Positions 54,401-63,143 of a DNA stretch of 64,000 nucleotides are shown one piece after another. A model generated the notes under the pieces. That model saw only the letters and a list, made by a program, of their open reading frames with translations. It ran no database searches and had not been told where the DNA came from. Position numbers and translations under genes: made by a program. This DNA is from Robiginitomaculum sp. (GTDB taxonomy: Bacteria > Pseudomonadota > Alphaproteobacteria > Caulobacterales > Maricaulaceae), in the NCBI GenBank assembly GCA_021776635.1, contig JAJFFN010000021.1, positions 62,001 through 126,000 of the forward strand. The letters run 5' to 3'. Numbering within the stretch: the stretch's first letter is position 1; each line of letters begins with the position of its first letter.

Positions 54401-56004
54401 GTGAAGGTGGGCAATTGCCCGGCTTTAAGGTGACGAAAATGATCGCAAAACTTCGCCACGCGACACCGGGCGTGACCCTTATCAGCCCCCCGCCGCACCA
54501 TGATATATATTCTATCGAGGACCTGGCGCAGCTCATATACGACCTGAAGCAAATCAATCCGTCTGCGCGCGTCTGTGTAAAACTCGTGGCAAGCTCTGGC
54601 GTTGGTACGATTGCTGCGGGTGTCGCCAAGGCAAAAGCAGATACAATTTTAATTGCTGGCCATAACGGCGGCACTGGTGCGTCCCCCAACACCAGCCTAA
54701 AATATGCAGGCGTGCCGTGGGAGCTTGGCCTGTCAGAGGTGCACCAAATCTTAAGCTTGAACGGATTGCGCGATCACACAACCTTGCGTACAGACGGTGG
54801 TCTTAAAACCGGGCGTGATATTGTCATCGCCGCCATGCTCGGCGCGGAAGAATATGGGGTTGGTACATTGTCACTTGTGGCGATGGGGTGTTTGATGGTG
54901 CGGCAATGTCACAGCAACACTTGTCCGGTTGGGGTATGCACCCAAGATGAAGATTTGCGCGAAAAATTCACTGGAACACCGGAACACGTGATCAATCTCA
55001 TGACATTTATGGCAGAAGACGTTCGCGAAATTCTCGCATCTCTTGGAGCCACGAGCCTGTCGGAAATCATAGGCCGTGCAGATTTGTTGTCACAAGTTTC
55101 GCGTGGAGCCACACATTTGGATGACCTAGACCTTAACGGTGTGTTGACCCGTATCGGTATAAACCCCGTAAAAGATAGCCGTGCAGGCCGTATCGACGTA
55201 CCCGATAGTCTGGATGTTCAAATCCTGAAAGACGGCAAGCAATTGTTTGATTATGGTAAAAAAACCGAGCTTGTGTATACCGTGCATAACACAAACCGTG
55301 CTGTTGGCACACGAACATCGAGCGAGATTTACCGCCAATTTGGTGTCGGGGGCCTGCCTGACGGGCAATTGACCATTCGGTTGCGCGGCTCTGCTGGGCA
55401 GTCCTTGGGTGCATTTGCCATGAAAGGTTTGCGCATAATTGTTGATGGCGATGCCAATGATTATGTCGGTAAAGGTCTATCCGGCGCAGAGATTTTCCTT
55501 AGTCCGCAAGGCGGCAGCAAAATAGATGCCCATTCCAGCACGATACTTGGCAATACCTGTTTATACGGCGCAACGTCCGGCGCGTTATTTGCAGCTGGTC
55601 GAGCGGGAGAACGTTTCGCCGTGCGTAATTCTGGCGCAAATGCCGTGGTTGAAGGGTGTGGTACAAATGGTCTTGAATATATGACGGGGGGCACCGTTGT
55701 TATACTTGGTACCATAGGTGATAATTTTGCGGCAGGCATGACTGGCGGCATGGCATTTGTCTATGACCAAGGCGGAAATTTTGAAAAAGCAGTCAATCCG
55801 GATAGTGTTGTCTGGCAAAGCTTTGATAGCGCCCATTGGGAAGCGGCGTGCAAATCTTTGATCGCCGCCCACGCTAAAAACACAGGATCCGAATTTGCTA
55901 AAGTCATCATTCGCGACTGGGATATAGAGCGCGATAACTTCGTGCAAATCGTGCCCAAAGAAATGCTGGAACGGTTAGAACATCCCTTGAAGGATGTGGC
56001 TTGA
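51475..56004 (+). CDS. gltB: Glutamate synthase large subunit
   Basis: A 1509-residue enzyme that makes two glutamates from glutamine and 2-oxoglutarate, with GltD. The N-terminal Ntn amidotransferase should start at Cys32 (HDACGVGLVAS) after propeptide removal. Then come the central domain, the FMN-binding synthase domain (GAKPGEGGQLPGFKV, SPPPHHDIYSIEDLAQLIYDLK, GHNGGTGASP) with the 3Fe-4S Cys cluster in CHSNTCPVGVCTQ, and the C-terminal GXGXG beta-helix (GNTCLYGATSGALFAAGRAGERFAVRNSGANAVVEG). ATG 51475 is used. It is the last gene of the long ilv-leu-glt block. Confidence 0.96.
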   Translation: MTMENWQQTYEQNKERLIKSGAYNPADEHDACGVGLVASIDGKPRRDIVELAIKSLKNVWHRGAVDADGKTGDGAGIMLDIPQEFFRQQVARTGHKAKKALVAVGMVFLPRTDFTAQDAARTIVESELLRAGCYIYGWRQVPLDVSIIGDKAASTRPAIEQVMFRPPKSWDATKRERELYIVRRRIEKRAIEAALPGFYVCSLSGRVITYKGMFLAEQIDTFYPDLQDELFTSRAVLFHQRYSTNTFPQWWLAHPFRMIAHNGEINTVRANTNFMKNHEIKMASSAFGSRAADVKPVIQKGSSDSAALDAVFELLVRAGRPAPLAKTLLIPEAYSKRTELMPDNWRSFYEYCNAVMEPWDGPAALVGYDGQWVMAGLDRNGLRPLRYAITDGGILSVGSETGICPLDENAIISKGAIKPGRLIAVNLEEGKFFDSDQIINELSRAKPYDKWLQQVDELDEKLIGEETNPKFTGAALMRAHLASGRSREDIDIILKPMAEHGKESIGSMGDDTPLAVLSDEYRPLSHFFRQKFSQVTNPPIDPLRETRVMGLKTRFRNLRNILADAPDEASAQKGEMYVLDSPVLTNAMYDNYIKMVKDNVVVLDCTFKPPKPGAHQGSALKSVLKRINKQAEKAVRAGIENIVLSDEALGPNNVVAPVILCVGGVHSHLIRQGLRSNCSLIIRSAECLDTHYFAVLIGAGATVINPYLIQDTLAELTQKRTLCVDMKTALANYTTAIDNGLLKIISKSGISVISSYRGGNNFEALGLSRSLVDEHFPGMTSRISGIGLSGLEQKIVGQHKKAFAPEKPNLPIGGFYRKRSGSERHAYGADMINLLQTAVRTNDYQSYKKFTEMVNGQGPIQIRDLLGLNALGKPVPLERVENINEIRRRFLTQAMSLGALSPEAHGTLNIAMNRIGARSVSGEGGEDPKRYKPSRNGDNANSEIKQIASGRFGVTAEYLNNCKEIEIKVAQGAKPGEGGQLPGFKVTKMIAKLRHATPGVTLISPPPHHDIYSIEDLAQLIYDLKQINPSARVCVKLVASSGVGTIAAGVAKAKADTILIAGHNGGTGASPNTSLKYAGVPWELGLSEVHQILSLNGLRDHTTLRTDGGLKTGRDIVIAAMLGAEEYGVGTLSLVAMGCLMVRQCHSNTCPVGVCTQDEDLREKFTGTPEHVINLMTFMAEDVREILASLGATSLSEIIGRADLLSQVSRGATHLDDLDLNGVLTRIGINPVKDSRAGRIDVPDSLDVQILKDGKQLFDYGKKTELVYTVHNTNRAVGTRTSSEIYRQFGVGGLPDGQLTIRLRGSAGQSLGAFAMKGLRIIVDGDANDYVGKGLSGAEIFLSPQGGSKIDAHSSTILGNTCLYGATSGALFAAGRAGERFAVRNSGANAVVEGCGTNGLEYMTGGTVVILGTIGDNFAAGMTGGMAFVYDQGGNFEKAVNPDSVVWQSFDSAHWEAACKSLIAAHAKNTGSEFAKVIIRDWDIERDNFVQIVPKEMLERLEHPLKDVA

Positions 56005-56009
56005 TTTGT

Positions 56010-56034
56010 CCTCCCCCGCAAGCGTGGTGAGGAT
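56010..56034. terminator. Possible bidirectional hairpin between gltB and metH
   Basis: tcctc...gagga brackets an imperfect hairpin around gcaagc in the 31-bp gap between two convergent genes. No clear T-run is present on either side, so the call is weak. Confidence 0.3.
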
Positions 56035-56035
56035 G

Positions 56036-58696
56036 TCAGTCATAATTCAATATTGGCGCTAACCACCTCTCGGCTTCTGATAATGCAATCCCTTTGCGCA
56101 GTGCATAATCTTCGGCTTGGTCTTTTTCAATTTTCCCGACACCAAAATATAGGCTGTCTGGATGTGAAAAATATAATCCTGACACACTTGAGGCTGGTTG
56201 CATTGCGAAGCTTTCGGTAAGTTTCACACCCATTGTTTCTTCTGGGCAATCGCCGCCGAGCAGTTTGAATAAAACCGCTTTTTCAGTGTGATCAGGTTGC
56301 GCCGGATAGCCGGGCGCAGGACGAATGCCTTTATAATCCTCTGCCACCAAGCCCTTGACCCCGAAGCGAGCGGATTTCTCATAGCCCCAAAATTCACGCC
56401 TAACCCGTTCGTGTAAATGCTCGGCCAATGCTTCGGCTAATCTGTCGCACAGAGCTTGGAATAATATGGCGGAATAATCGTCGTCGGCAGCTTTAAAATC
56501 ACGGACACGACTGCTTTCATCCTTCCCGTCTATTCCGAGGCCAGCCGTCACACAAAAGCCGCCAATATAATCTTGATTGATATTTTCAGGGGCAATAAAA
56601 TCCGAAAGGGCATAATTATTACGCCCCTCTGATTTGACCATTTGTTGACGCAAAGTATGCAGAACGGCCAATTCGTTCTTTCGGCTTTCATCTGAGAACA
56701 ATTGAATGTCATCACCTGTACTGACCGCAGGCCAGAAGCCAAGCGTTACTTGGGCTTGCACCCAATTTTCCGATAAAATTTTATCCAGCATAGCCCCAGC
56801 ATCTCGGTATAAACCCCGCGCTGCTTCGCCGTAAACATTATGCTGAAGAATATCTGGGTAACGACCCTTTAGCTCCCACGTGGCAAAAAACGGCGTCCAA
56901 TCTATATAGGGGCGCACAATGTTCAGGTCGTAATTTTTAAAGGTTTTTGCACCCAAAAAACTGGGTTTTGGGGCCTTGTAGCCATCCCAATCGAGCGCAC
57001 ATTTATTGGCGCGTGCATCCGCCAATGAAAGGCGCTTCCGCCCGCCTTGTGCACGGGCATGGGCGGCGCGGGCTTTTTTGTACTTGGTGTGTGTGTCTTG
57101 CTTGAAAGCCTCTGCATTATCTCCAAGCAGGTTGGTGACAACACCGACGGCCCGTGAAGCATCTTGTACATAAATGGTACTGTCTTTGGAATAAGCAGGC
57201 GCGATTTTTACCGCCGTATGGGTGATGCTTGTGGTCGCACCGCCAATCATCAAAGGCAGGTTTAAGCCTTGTCTTTGCATTTCGCCGGCCACATATACCA
57301 TCTCGTCGAGGCTCGGTGTTATCAAACCGGACAGGCCAATAATATCTGCGTCAACTTCTTTTGCCGTTTCCAAGATTTTTTCGCAGGCCACCATGACACC
57401 CAAATCGATGACCTCATAGCCATTGCACTGCAAAACCACGCCGACAATATTTTTGCCAATGTCGTGAACATCACCTTTAACCGTCGCCATGACAATCCGA
57501 CCATTGGATATATCTTCTGTGCCGAGGCGTTTTTTCTCTTCTTCCATATATGGCAAGAGATGCGCGACGGCCTGTTTCATGACACGGGCGGATTTCACCA
57601 CTTGTGGTAAGAACATTTTACCGGCACCGAACAAATCCCCTACCTGGTTCATGCCGTCCATCAACGGCCCTTCGATAACATGCAATGGTCGCTCGCTTGC
57701 CAATCTGGCTTCTTCAGTATCTGCAACAATATATTTGGTGATACCGTTAACGAGGGCATGGGACAGACGGTCGGCAGTCGCCAGCTTGCGCCATTTAAGA
57801 TCGGTCTTTTTTAATGTCCTTTTGCCGCCAGCATAATCCTGCGCCACTTCCAATAGGCGGTCTGTAGCATCTTCGCGTTTATTAAGGATTACATCTTCGA
57901 CGCGGGTTTTGAGCGTATCTGGTATTCTATCGTAAATCGTCAATTGCCCCGCATTGACAATGGCCATATCAAGACCCGCTTTGATAGCGTGATAAAGAAA
58001 CACACTGTGCATGGCTTCACGCACGGGATTGTTGCCGCGAAACGAGAAGCTAACATTGGAAAGCCCACCGGAAATCCGCGCATAGGGGAGGTGTTTTTTA
58101 ATCCGTTTGCTGGCTTCAAAAAAGGCCACGGCATAATCATTATGCTCTTCTATGCCTGTCGCTACGGCGAAAATATTTGGATCGAAAATTATGTCTTGGG
58201 GCGGGAAACCGCACGCCGTCAATAAATCATAGGCCCGCTTGCAAATTTCAAATTTGTGATCGGCCGTTTCTGCTTGCCCGCCTTCGTCAAACGCCATAAT
58301 GACCGCACTAGCGCCGTATCTACGTACCAGCTCGGCTTGTTCTAGGAATGGTTTTTCGCCTTCCTTTAAAGAAATGGAATTGACAACAGATTTCCCCTGC
58401 ACACATTTAAGCCCAGCCTCGATGACATCCCATTTAGAGCTATCTAACATGATCGGAACGCGTGCTATGTCAGGTTCACTGGCCAACAGATTGAGGTAAG
58501 TCGTCATGGCGCGAACACCGTCAATCAACCCGTCGTCCATATTGATGTCGATAATTTGTGCGCCGTTTTCGACCTGCTGACGGGCAATAGACAATGCTTC
58601 GGCAAAGTCGCCGTCAACAATTAAACGCTTAAAGCGCGCCGAACCAGCGACATTGGTACGTTCGCCAATATTGATAAATCCCGTTGACGCACTCAT
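56036..58696 (-). CDS. metH: Methionine synthase, C-terminal part (folate, B12 and activation domains)
   Basis: An 886-residue protein with the second half of MetH: pterin-binding TIM barrel ([29 protein letters not shown]), the B12-binding cap and Rossmann domains with the lower-ligand motif [28 protein letters not shown] (the His that binds cobalamin), and a C-terminal activation domain with [17 protein letters not shown]. The homocysteine domain is missing here and encoded by the preceding gene (58693-59748), with a 4-bp overlap. A split MetH is a known form in alphaproteobacteria. Confidence 0.95.
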   Translation of the reverse strand: MSASTGFINIGERTNVAGSARFKRLIVDGDFAEALSIARQQVENGAQIIDINMDDGLIDGVRAMTTYLNLLASEPDIARVPIMLDSSKWDVIEAGLKCVQGKSVVNSISLKEGEKPFLEQAELVRRYGASAVIMAFDEGGQAETADHKFEICKRAYDLLTACGFPPQDIIFDPNIFAVATGIEEHNDYAVAFFEASKRIKKHLPYARISGGLSNVSFSFRGNNPVREAMHSVFLYHAIKAGLDMAIVNAGQLTIYDRIPDTLKTRVEDVILNKREDATDRLLEVAQDYAGGKRTLKKTDLKWRKLATADRLSHALVNGITKYIVADTEEARLASERPLHVIEGPLMDGMNQVGDLFGAGKMFLPQVVKSARVMKQAVAHLLPYMEEEKKRLGTEDISNGRIVMATVKGDVHDIGKNIVGVVLQCNGYEVIDLGVMVACEKILETAKEVDADIIGLSGLITPSLDEMVYVAGEMQRQGLNLPLMIGGATTSITHTAVKIAPAYSKDSTIYVQDASRAVGVVTNLLGDNAEAFKQDTHTKYKKARAAHARAQGGRKRLSLADARANKCALDWDGYKAPKPSFLGAKTFKNYDLNIVRPYIDWTPFFATWELKGRYPDILQHNVYGEAARGLYRDAGAMLDKILSENWVQAQVTLGFWPAVSTGDDIQLFSDESRKNELAVLHTLRQQMVKSEGRNNYALSDFIAPENINQDYIGGFCVTAGLGIDGKDESSRVRDFKAADDDYSAILFQALCDRLAEALAEHLHERVRREFWGYEKSARFGVKGLVAEDYKGIRPAPGYPAQPDHTEKAVLFKLLGGDCPEETMGVKLTESFAMQPASSVSGLYFSHPDSLYFGVGKIEKDQAEDYALRKGIALSEAERWLAPILNYD

Positions 58697-59748
58697 GATG
58701 CACCCAATGCGAATGGCTCCAGCCCAGAAAGCCTAAGCGCGGGCTTTATATCTGGGATGTTTCGCGGTTCAAGCTCGCTGGTGTCTTGTTCTAATTTGGC
58801 AATATGTTTGGGTGTTGATCCACAACATCCACCAACAATATTGACCCACCCGTCTTGGGCCCACGGGAGGATATGATTACACATATGGGTCGGGGTTTCG
58901 ACATATTCCCCAAAGGCATTGGGGAGCCCCGCATTGGGATAAGCCAATATATGCGTGTCCGCAATTTTGGCCAGTGCCTGCACATAGGGCCGCATTTCTT
59001 CGGCGCCCAATGCACAATTTAGCCCGACGGCAAAGGGCCGCGCGTGGGCAATTGAATACCAAAAAGCTTCTACGGTTTGCCCAGAAAGCGTCCGCCCGGA
59101 ATTATCAGTAATGGTTCCGCTGATCATTAAAGGCAGCTCTTTATGGCGCGATGCGAACACTTCTTTTGCTGCAAAAATGGCCGCCTTGGCATTTAAAGTA
59201 TCAAATATTGTTTCAATGAGCAGGGCGTCTACATAATCCCACATAGCTTCGATTTGAATTTTGTAAGATATAACGACCTGGTCAAAGTCTACATCACGAA
59301 AGCCCGGGTCTTCGACCTTTGGGGACAAGGATAAAGTTTTGGATAAGGGGCCAATTGCCCCCAATACGGCACGGGGTTTGTCAGGTGTTTTTTGTGTCCA
59401 TTCGTCAGCGGCAGCGCGGGCTATTTTAGCGCCTGCTTTTGCGATGTCCCTCGCATGTTCGGACAGCCCGTAGTCAGATTGACTAATGGTCGTTGCGTTA
59501 AATGTGTTGGTTTCAATCATATCAGCGCCTGCTTTGAAAAAGTCTGCATGGACTTTTCGAACCGCGTCTGGCTTGGTGATGTTGAGCAAATCATTATTGC
59601 CGCGCAGGGGTGTCGGCCAATCGGCAAATTTTTTGCCGCGAAATGCAGCTTCGTCAAATTTATAAGCTTGCAGCATCGTGCCCATAGCCCCATCAAGAAT
59701 GAGAATACGGTCTTTGATTGCCTGTTCTATTTTAGGCCAAATAGTCAT
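58693..59748 (-). CDS. metH: Methionine synthase, N-terminal part (homocysteine-binding domain)
   Basis: A 351-residue homocysteine S-methyltransferase domain: [26 protein letters not shown], and Zn-binding Cys in [10 protein letters not shown] (first) and [12 protein letters not shown] (pair). It supplies the homocysteine site for the separate C-terminal part. It overlaps metF and metH-C by 4 bp each, so the three are translated as one unit. Confidence 0.94.
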   Translation of the reverse strand: MTIWPKIEQAIKDRILILDGAMGTMLQAYKFDEAAFRGKKFADWPTPLRGNNDLLNITKPDAVRKVHADFFKAGADMIETNTFNATTISQSDYGLSEHARDIAKAGAKIARAAADEWTQKTPDKPRAVLGAIGPLSKTLSLSPKVEDPGFRDVDFDQVVISYKIQIEAMWDYVDALLIETIFDTLNAKAAIFAAKEVFASRHKELPLMISGTITDNSGRTLSGQTVEAFWYSIAHARPFAVGLNCALGAEEMRPYVQALAKIADTHILAYPNAGLPNAFGEYVETPTHMCNHILPWAQDGWVNIVGGCCGSTPKHIAKLEQDTSELEPRNIPDIKPALRLSGLEPFALGAS

Positions 59749-60719
59749 GATATTATTGCCTTTTGCTTTTTAGGTTTTTCCGCTTTCACACCCAATATCT
59801 GGCAGGTGGAATAAGCAAGATCAGCCTTATTTAGAGTATAGAAATGAAAATGCTCCACGCCGCGTGCACGTAATTGCGCTGCCAAATCTGCTGCGGTTGA
59901 CGCTGTGAGAAGTAACCTTGTCTCAGGGTCATCATCCAGAGGCTCAAACAAATTGTGATACCAATCCGGGATAGAAATATAACACAATTTCGATATGCGA
60001 CATAGGCCGCGATAATTGGGCTGCAACATAAGGCCTGGAATAATGGGAATTTTGATACCTGCACTTAGCGCCTTGTCTTGATAACGCATAAATGTATCTG
60101 CCGAGAAGAAAAATTGCGTAATAGCCCGTGTCGCCCCCGCATCAATTTTGCGCTTCAGATTATCAAGTTCGTCGTCCCAATTAAGGCTTTCGGGATGTAG
60201 TTCTGGGTAAGCGCTGACAGATATGTCAAAATCTGCGACATTCTTAAGCCCTTCGACAAGGTCGCTGCCATAGGCATAGCCATTTTTGTGCGGCCTATAA
60301 GGTGCGCCAAGGCCGCCGACGGGGTCGCCGCGCAAAGCCACAATATGGCGTACACCCGCTTGCCAATATCCGCGGGCAATTTCGTCGATTTCGGCTTTAT
60401 CCGTACCCACACAGGTTAAATGTGCGGCGACGTTTAAGGTGCTTTCTTTGGCAATCCGTGCGACAGTTTGGTGAGTGCGCTCACGTGTTGAACCGCCTGC
60501 GCCGTAGGTTACCGATACAAAATCGGGGTTAAGATTTTCCAGTTTTTGTATGGATTTCCACAAACCTGCGTTCATTTTTTCGGTCTTGGGCGGGAAAAAT
60601 TCAAAACTAATTTTGGTGTGTTCGCCGCCGCCTGCGCTCGCACGGGTGCGCGTTCCAGGCACGGGGTGGTGCCCATCACTGGGAACATGTCTCTCATGTC
60701 TGGTTTCTTCAATAATCAT
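59745..60719 (-). CDS. metF: 5,10-Methylenetetrahydrofolate reductase
   Basis: A 324-residue FAD enzyme that makes methyl-folate for MetH. The core begins KISFEFFPPKTEKMN and has VSVTYGAGGSTRERT, VAAHLTCVGTDKAEI, LRGDPVGG and GATRAITQFFFSADTFMRYQDKALSAGIKIPIIPGLML. The first about 30 residues (HERHVPSDGHHPVPGTR) are extra and Pro/His-rich, so a later start is possible. It is placed between the metB-like gene and metH. Confidence 0.94.
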   Translation of the reverse strand: MIIEETRHERHVPSDGHHPVPGTRTRASAGGGEHTKISFEFFPPKTEKMNAGLWKSIQKLENLNPDFVSVTYGAGGSTRERTHQTVARIAKESTLNVAAHLTCVGTDKAEIDEIARGYWQAGVRHIVALRGDPVGGLGAPYRPHKNGYAYGSDLVEGLKNVADFDISVSAYPELHPESLNWDDELDNLKRKIDAGATRAITQFFFSADTFMRYQDKALSAGIKIPIIPGLMLQPNYRGLCRISKLCYISIPDWYHNLFEPLDDDPETRLLLTASTAADLAAQLRARGVEHFHFYTLNKADLAYSTCQILGVKAEKPKKQKAIIS

Positions 60720-60722
60720 GAC

Positions 60723-61865
60723 TTAATCGGCTTTTTGTAGGTTTAAAATCATTGTAGTGAGGGAAGCAAATAGGTCGTCTTTATGTTCCATACCCACCGA
60801 CATGCGCACAAGAGTGTCGCTGATACCGGCGGTATTTCTTTGCTCAGGCGTCATAGCGCGGTGGGTCATCGTTGCTGGGTGGCAAATCAAACTTTCCGTA
60901 CCGCCAAGGCTTTCTGCAAATTGAAAAATTCCCGTGTTAGCGAAGAAGTATTTTAAGGTGTCCGATTGGGCATTTAATTCAAAGCTCAGCATGGCGCCAG
61001 GTCCTGATTGTTGTTTTTTTGCCAATTGACCATCAGGGTAATGTACGGATTTTACGGATGGGTGCCCACGCAGATATTTAACAATTTGGCGAGCGCTTTT
61101 TTCTTGAACGTCCATGCGGGCATGCAAGGTGCGCAACCCGCGTATGGTCAGGAAACTATCAAATGGTGCCCCGGTCACACCTGTGCAATTGGCCCACCAA
61201 GCTAGCTTTTCGGCTATGTCTTCACGCGCCGCAACCACAGCGCCGCCGACAACATCGCTGTGGCCATTGATAAATTTTGTCGTCGAATGCAAGACAATAT
61301 CGGCGCCTAGAGTGAGAGGCGTTTGGCGGGCGGGCGATAAAAAAGTATTGTCGCAGACGGCTAATGCGCCAATGTCGTGCGCGGCTGAGGATAAGGCCGA
61401 AATATCGCTTAGGCGCATCAGGGGATTGCTTGGGGTTTCTATGAACACCAAGTCCGGATTTTTGGCGCGAATGGTGCTAGACGCGTTATTGGAAGTTTGG
61501 TTGATAAATTCGACCCGAAATCTTCCTTGCTCTTGACGGCTTAGCAATAAACGATAAGTGCCGCCGTAACAATCATGAGGTGCCAGAACCAGACCGCCAT
61601 ATGGAACAAGGTTCAGTACCAAATCTATAGCCGCCATGCCCGATGATGTTATCACCCCGCCGCAGCCAGTTTCTAGTTTGGTTATTGCTTCTGCCAAAGC
61701 GTCTCGGTTGGGGTTGCCGCCGCGCCCGTAATCATATTTTCCCATCTCGCCGTAAGCGGGAAACTTATAATTAGAGCTTAGGTATAAGGGCGGTGTCACG
61801 GCACCGTAAGCTTGATCTTGGCCAATGGCGGCATTGACGCATTCAGTTTGTTGGTTAAGCGGCAC
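60723..61865 (-). CDS. Cystathionine gamma-synthase-type PLP enzyme
   Basis: A 380-residue Cys/Met-metabolism PLP enzyme: LSSNYKFPAYGEMGKYDYGRGGNPNRDALAEAI at the start, SSGMAAIDLVLNL, LVFIETPSNPLM, and the PLP Lys in LHSTTKFINGHSDVVGGAVV. Behind a homoserine acyltransferase the likely role is cystathionine gamma-synthase (metB) or O-acylhomoserine sulfhydrylase; family members cannot be told apart by sequence alone. It overlaps metX by 11 bp. Confidence 0.85.
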   Translation of the reverse strand: MPLNQQTECVNAAIGQDQAYGAVTPPLYLSSNYKFPAYGEMGKYDYGRGGNPNRDALAEAITKLETGCGGVITSSGMAAIDLVLNLVPYGGLVLAPHDCYGGTYRLLLSRQEQGRFRVEFINQTSNNASSTIRAKNPDLVFIETPSNPLMRLSDISALSSAAHDIGALAVCDNTFLSPARQTPLTLGADIVLHSTTKFINGHSDVVGGAVVAAREDIAEKLAWWANCTGVTGAPFDSFLTIRGLRTLHARMDVQEKSARQIVKYLRGHPSVKSVHYPDGQLAKKQQSGPGAMLSFELNAQSDTLKYFFANTGIFQFAESLGGTESLICHPATMTHRAMTPEQRNTAGISDTLVRMSVGMEHKDDLFASLTTMILNLQKAD

Positions 61866-62838
61866 GACGACACCCTCCTACGAAATCAGACAATATTGGT
61901 GCCAATAAATCGGTAGCTTTCAGAAACGAATCGTGACCATAAATGCTATTGATGACATGCAGTTCAGCACGGCCAGACAGCGCGTCACACAATGCCTGCA
62001 TTTCGCACGGCGGGGCCAATTGATCCGAACGCACTGCAATGAGGGTTGTTCGGGCATGGATTTTAGCAGGGTCGACAGTATGTAAATCTATGGATTCCGA
62101 AAGTGCCAGAAACCTGTTTACTGGCATGATGTTTTTGTAATGCCGCCCTCTGGATTCCAGATAATCGCCGACATCAAATGTGGCGGGAAAGGGGGCGGTC
62201 GTGTCCTTATTTGGGGTTGCCAAAAACCGTTCGCCAAACTCTTCGGCGGAACGATATGTCGTCATAGCCAATTCGCGTGCGAGCTTTAAACCTTCTAACG
62301 GCTCACCGAGCCTGGTCGCTAATTCAATGGTACGGCGCTGGATGCCGCGCAAAGCCACACCCATAGGCCAAGGCCTGTGCGCCGCGCCAAATATACATAA
62401 ATTCTCTACGCGGTTTGGAAATTTTTGCGCAAAAGCCAGCGCAATCATGCCGCCGTAGCTCATGCCGATTAAACTGTGGACGCGCTCTATGTTCAAATGA
62501 TCAAGCAGAGCCGCTAATCGTTTGGCTTGGTCGTTAGTTGTAATGGTTAAACGAGTTTCGCTATTGCCCGCGCCCGGAGCGCAATCAAAGCCAAGCACTT
62601 GCACATGGTTTAAATCAATCGGTCCGCCGGGATAAATCACATCCGACCACCAGCCACCAGAGCCGTCTTTGCCGTCAATGCCGTCCGCTACAAACCGTGA
62701 TGCCGATATGCCCCCCGGGACAACAATTATTGGTGCGCCTTTTGGCCCGTATAACCGCCCGCGCACAACATCATCCCTAAGAACACCGCCGTGCTCCAAA
62801 GTAAAATCGCCTAAACAAACTTCTACATCATGGGCCAT
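61855..62838 (-). CDS. metX: Homoserine O-acyltransferase (MetX type)
   Basis: A 327-residue alpha/beta-hydrolase that activates homoserine with an acyl group from acyl-CoA. Nucleophile Ser in IGMSYGGMIALAF; the early oxyanion region is VVPGGISASRFVADG; Asp in LIAVRSDQLAPP and His in IYGHDSFLK complete the triad. It is shorter than classic MetX (about 370), like the 'MetXS' forms that use succinyl-CoA, so acetyl and succinyl remain open. ATG 62838 is preferred, with CAGGAG 7 bases before, over a TTG at 62853. It is the first gene of the met operon, behind the SAM riboswitch. Confidence 0.88.
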   Translation of the reverse strand: MAHDVEVCLGDFTLEHGGVLRDDVVRGRLYGPKGAPIIVVPGGISASRFVADGIDGKDGSGGWWSDVIYPGGPIDLNHVQVLGFDCAPGAGNSETRLTITTNDQAKRLAALLDHLNIERVHSLIGMSYGGMIALAFAQKFPNRVENLCIFGAAHRPWPMGVALRGIQRRTIELATRLGEPLEGLKLARELAMTTYRSAEEFGERFLATPNKDTTAPFPATFDVGDYLESRGRHYKNIMPVNRFLALSESIDLHTVDPAKIHARTTLIAVRSDQLAPPCEMQALCDALSGRAELHVINSIYGHDSFLKATDLLAPILSDFVGGCRRAA

Positions 62839-62944
62839 TGACCGCTCCTGCAATCATCTCACAGAAACAAAAAGCGAGAGCGTAGCTGCCAAGACACGGT
62901 ATGTAACAGAATTAAGTCAAAGCGCCACCATTTGGCTTGGCTTT

Positions 62945-63065
62945 CCTCATCTGTCAGCACCTGAAAACAGGTCACCGAAGGACTTAGCACCTTTCCAAAA
63001 TGTCTTCACATTTTGTTGGTTGCTCCAGCTTCAAAGGGCCTATCCCTCCACTGGTCTTGATGAAT
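62945..63065 (-). ncRNA. SAM-I (S-box) riboswitch upstream of metX
   Basis: Read on the minus strand, the region has the S-box core in order: P1 side tcatcaagaccag, ggagggataggccc, gaagctggagcaacc, a variable P3 hairpin (aaaatgtgaagacatttt), aggtgctaagtcc, a P4 hairpin (acctgttttcaggt), and tgacagatgagg closing P1. These match the conserved SAM-I blocks (GGAGGGA, GGCCC, GCAACC, GGTGCTAA-TCC, GAGAGATGAG-like). It lies about 107 bases before the metX ATG. An expression platform is not clear: cgctc (near 62880) could pair with the ribosome site gagcg, which would suit translational control, as in many proteobacteria. Confidence 0.85.
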
Positions 63066-63143
63066 TTCTAAAATGAGGGAGTTTTAAGGCGGCGTCAAGA
63101 GGTTTTTAAGTGCTTAGGGTCAGAGCCTAAACCTTATCTCTTT

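Noticed and set aside
62839..62944. Rho-independent terminator as the expression platform of the SAM riboswitch
   Set aside because: Only weak stems and a short T-run are visible; sequestration of the ribosome site seems more likely but is also unproven.
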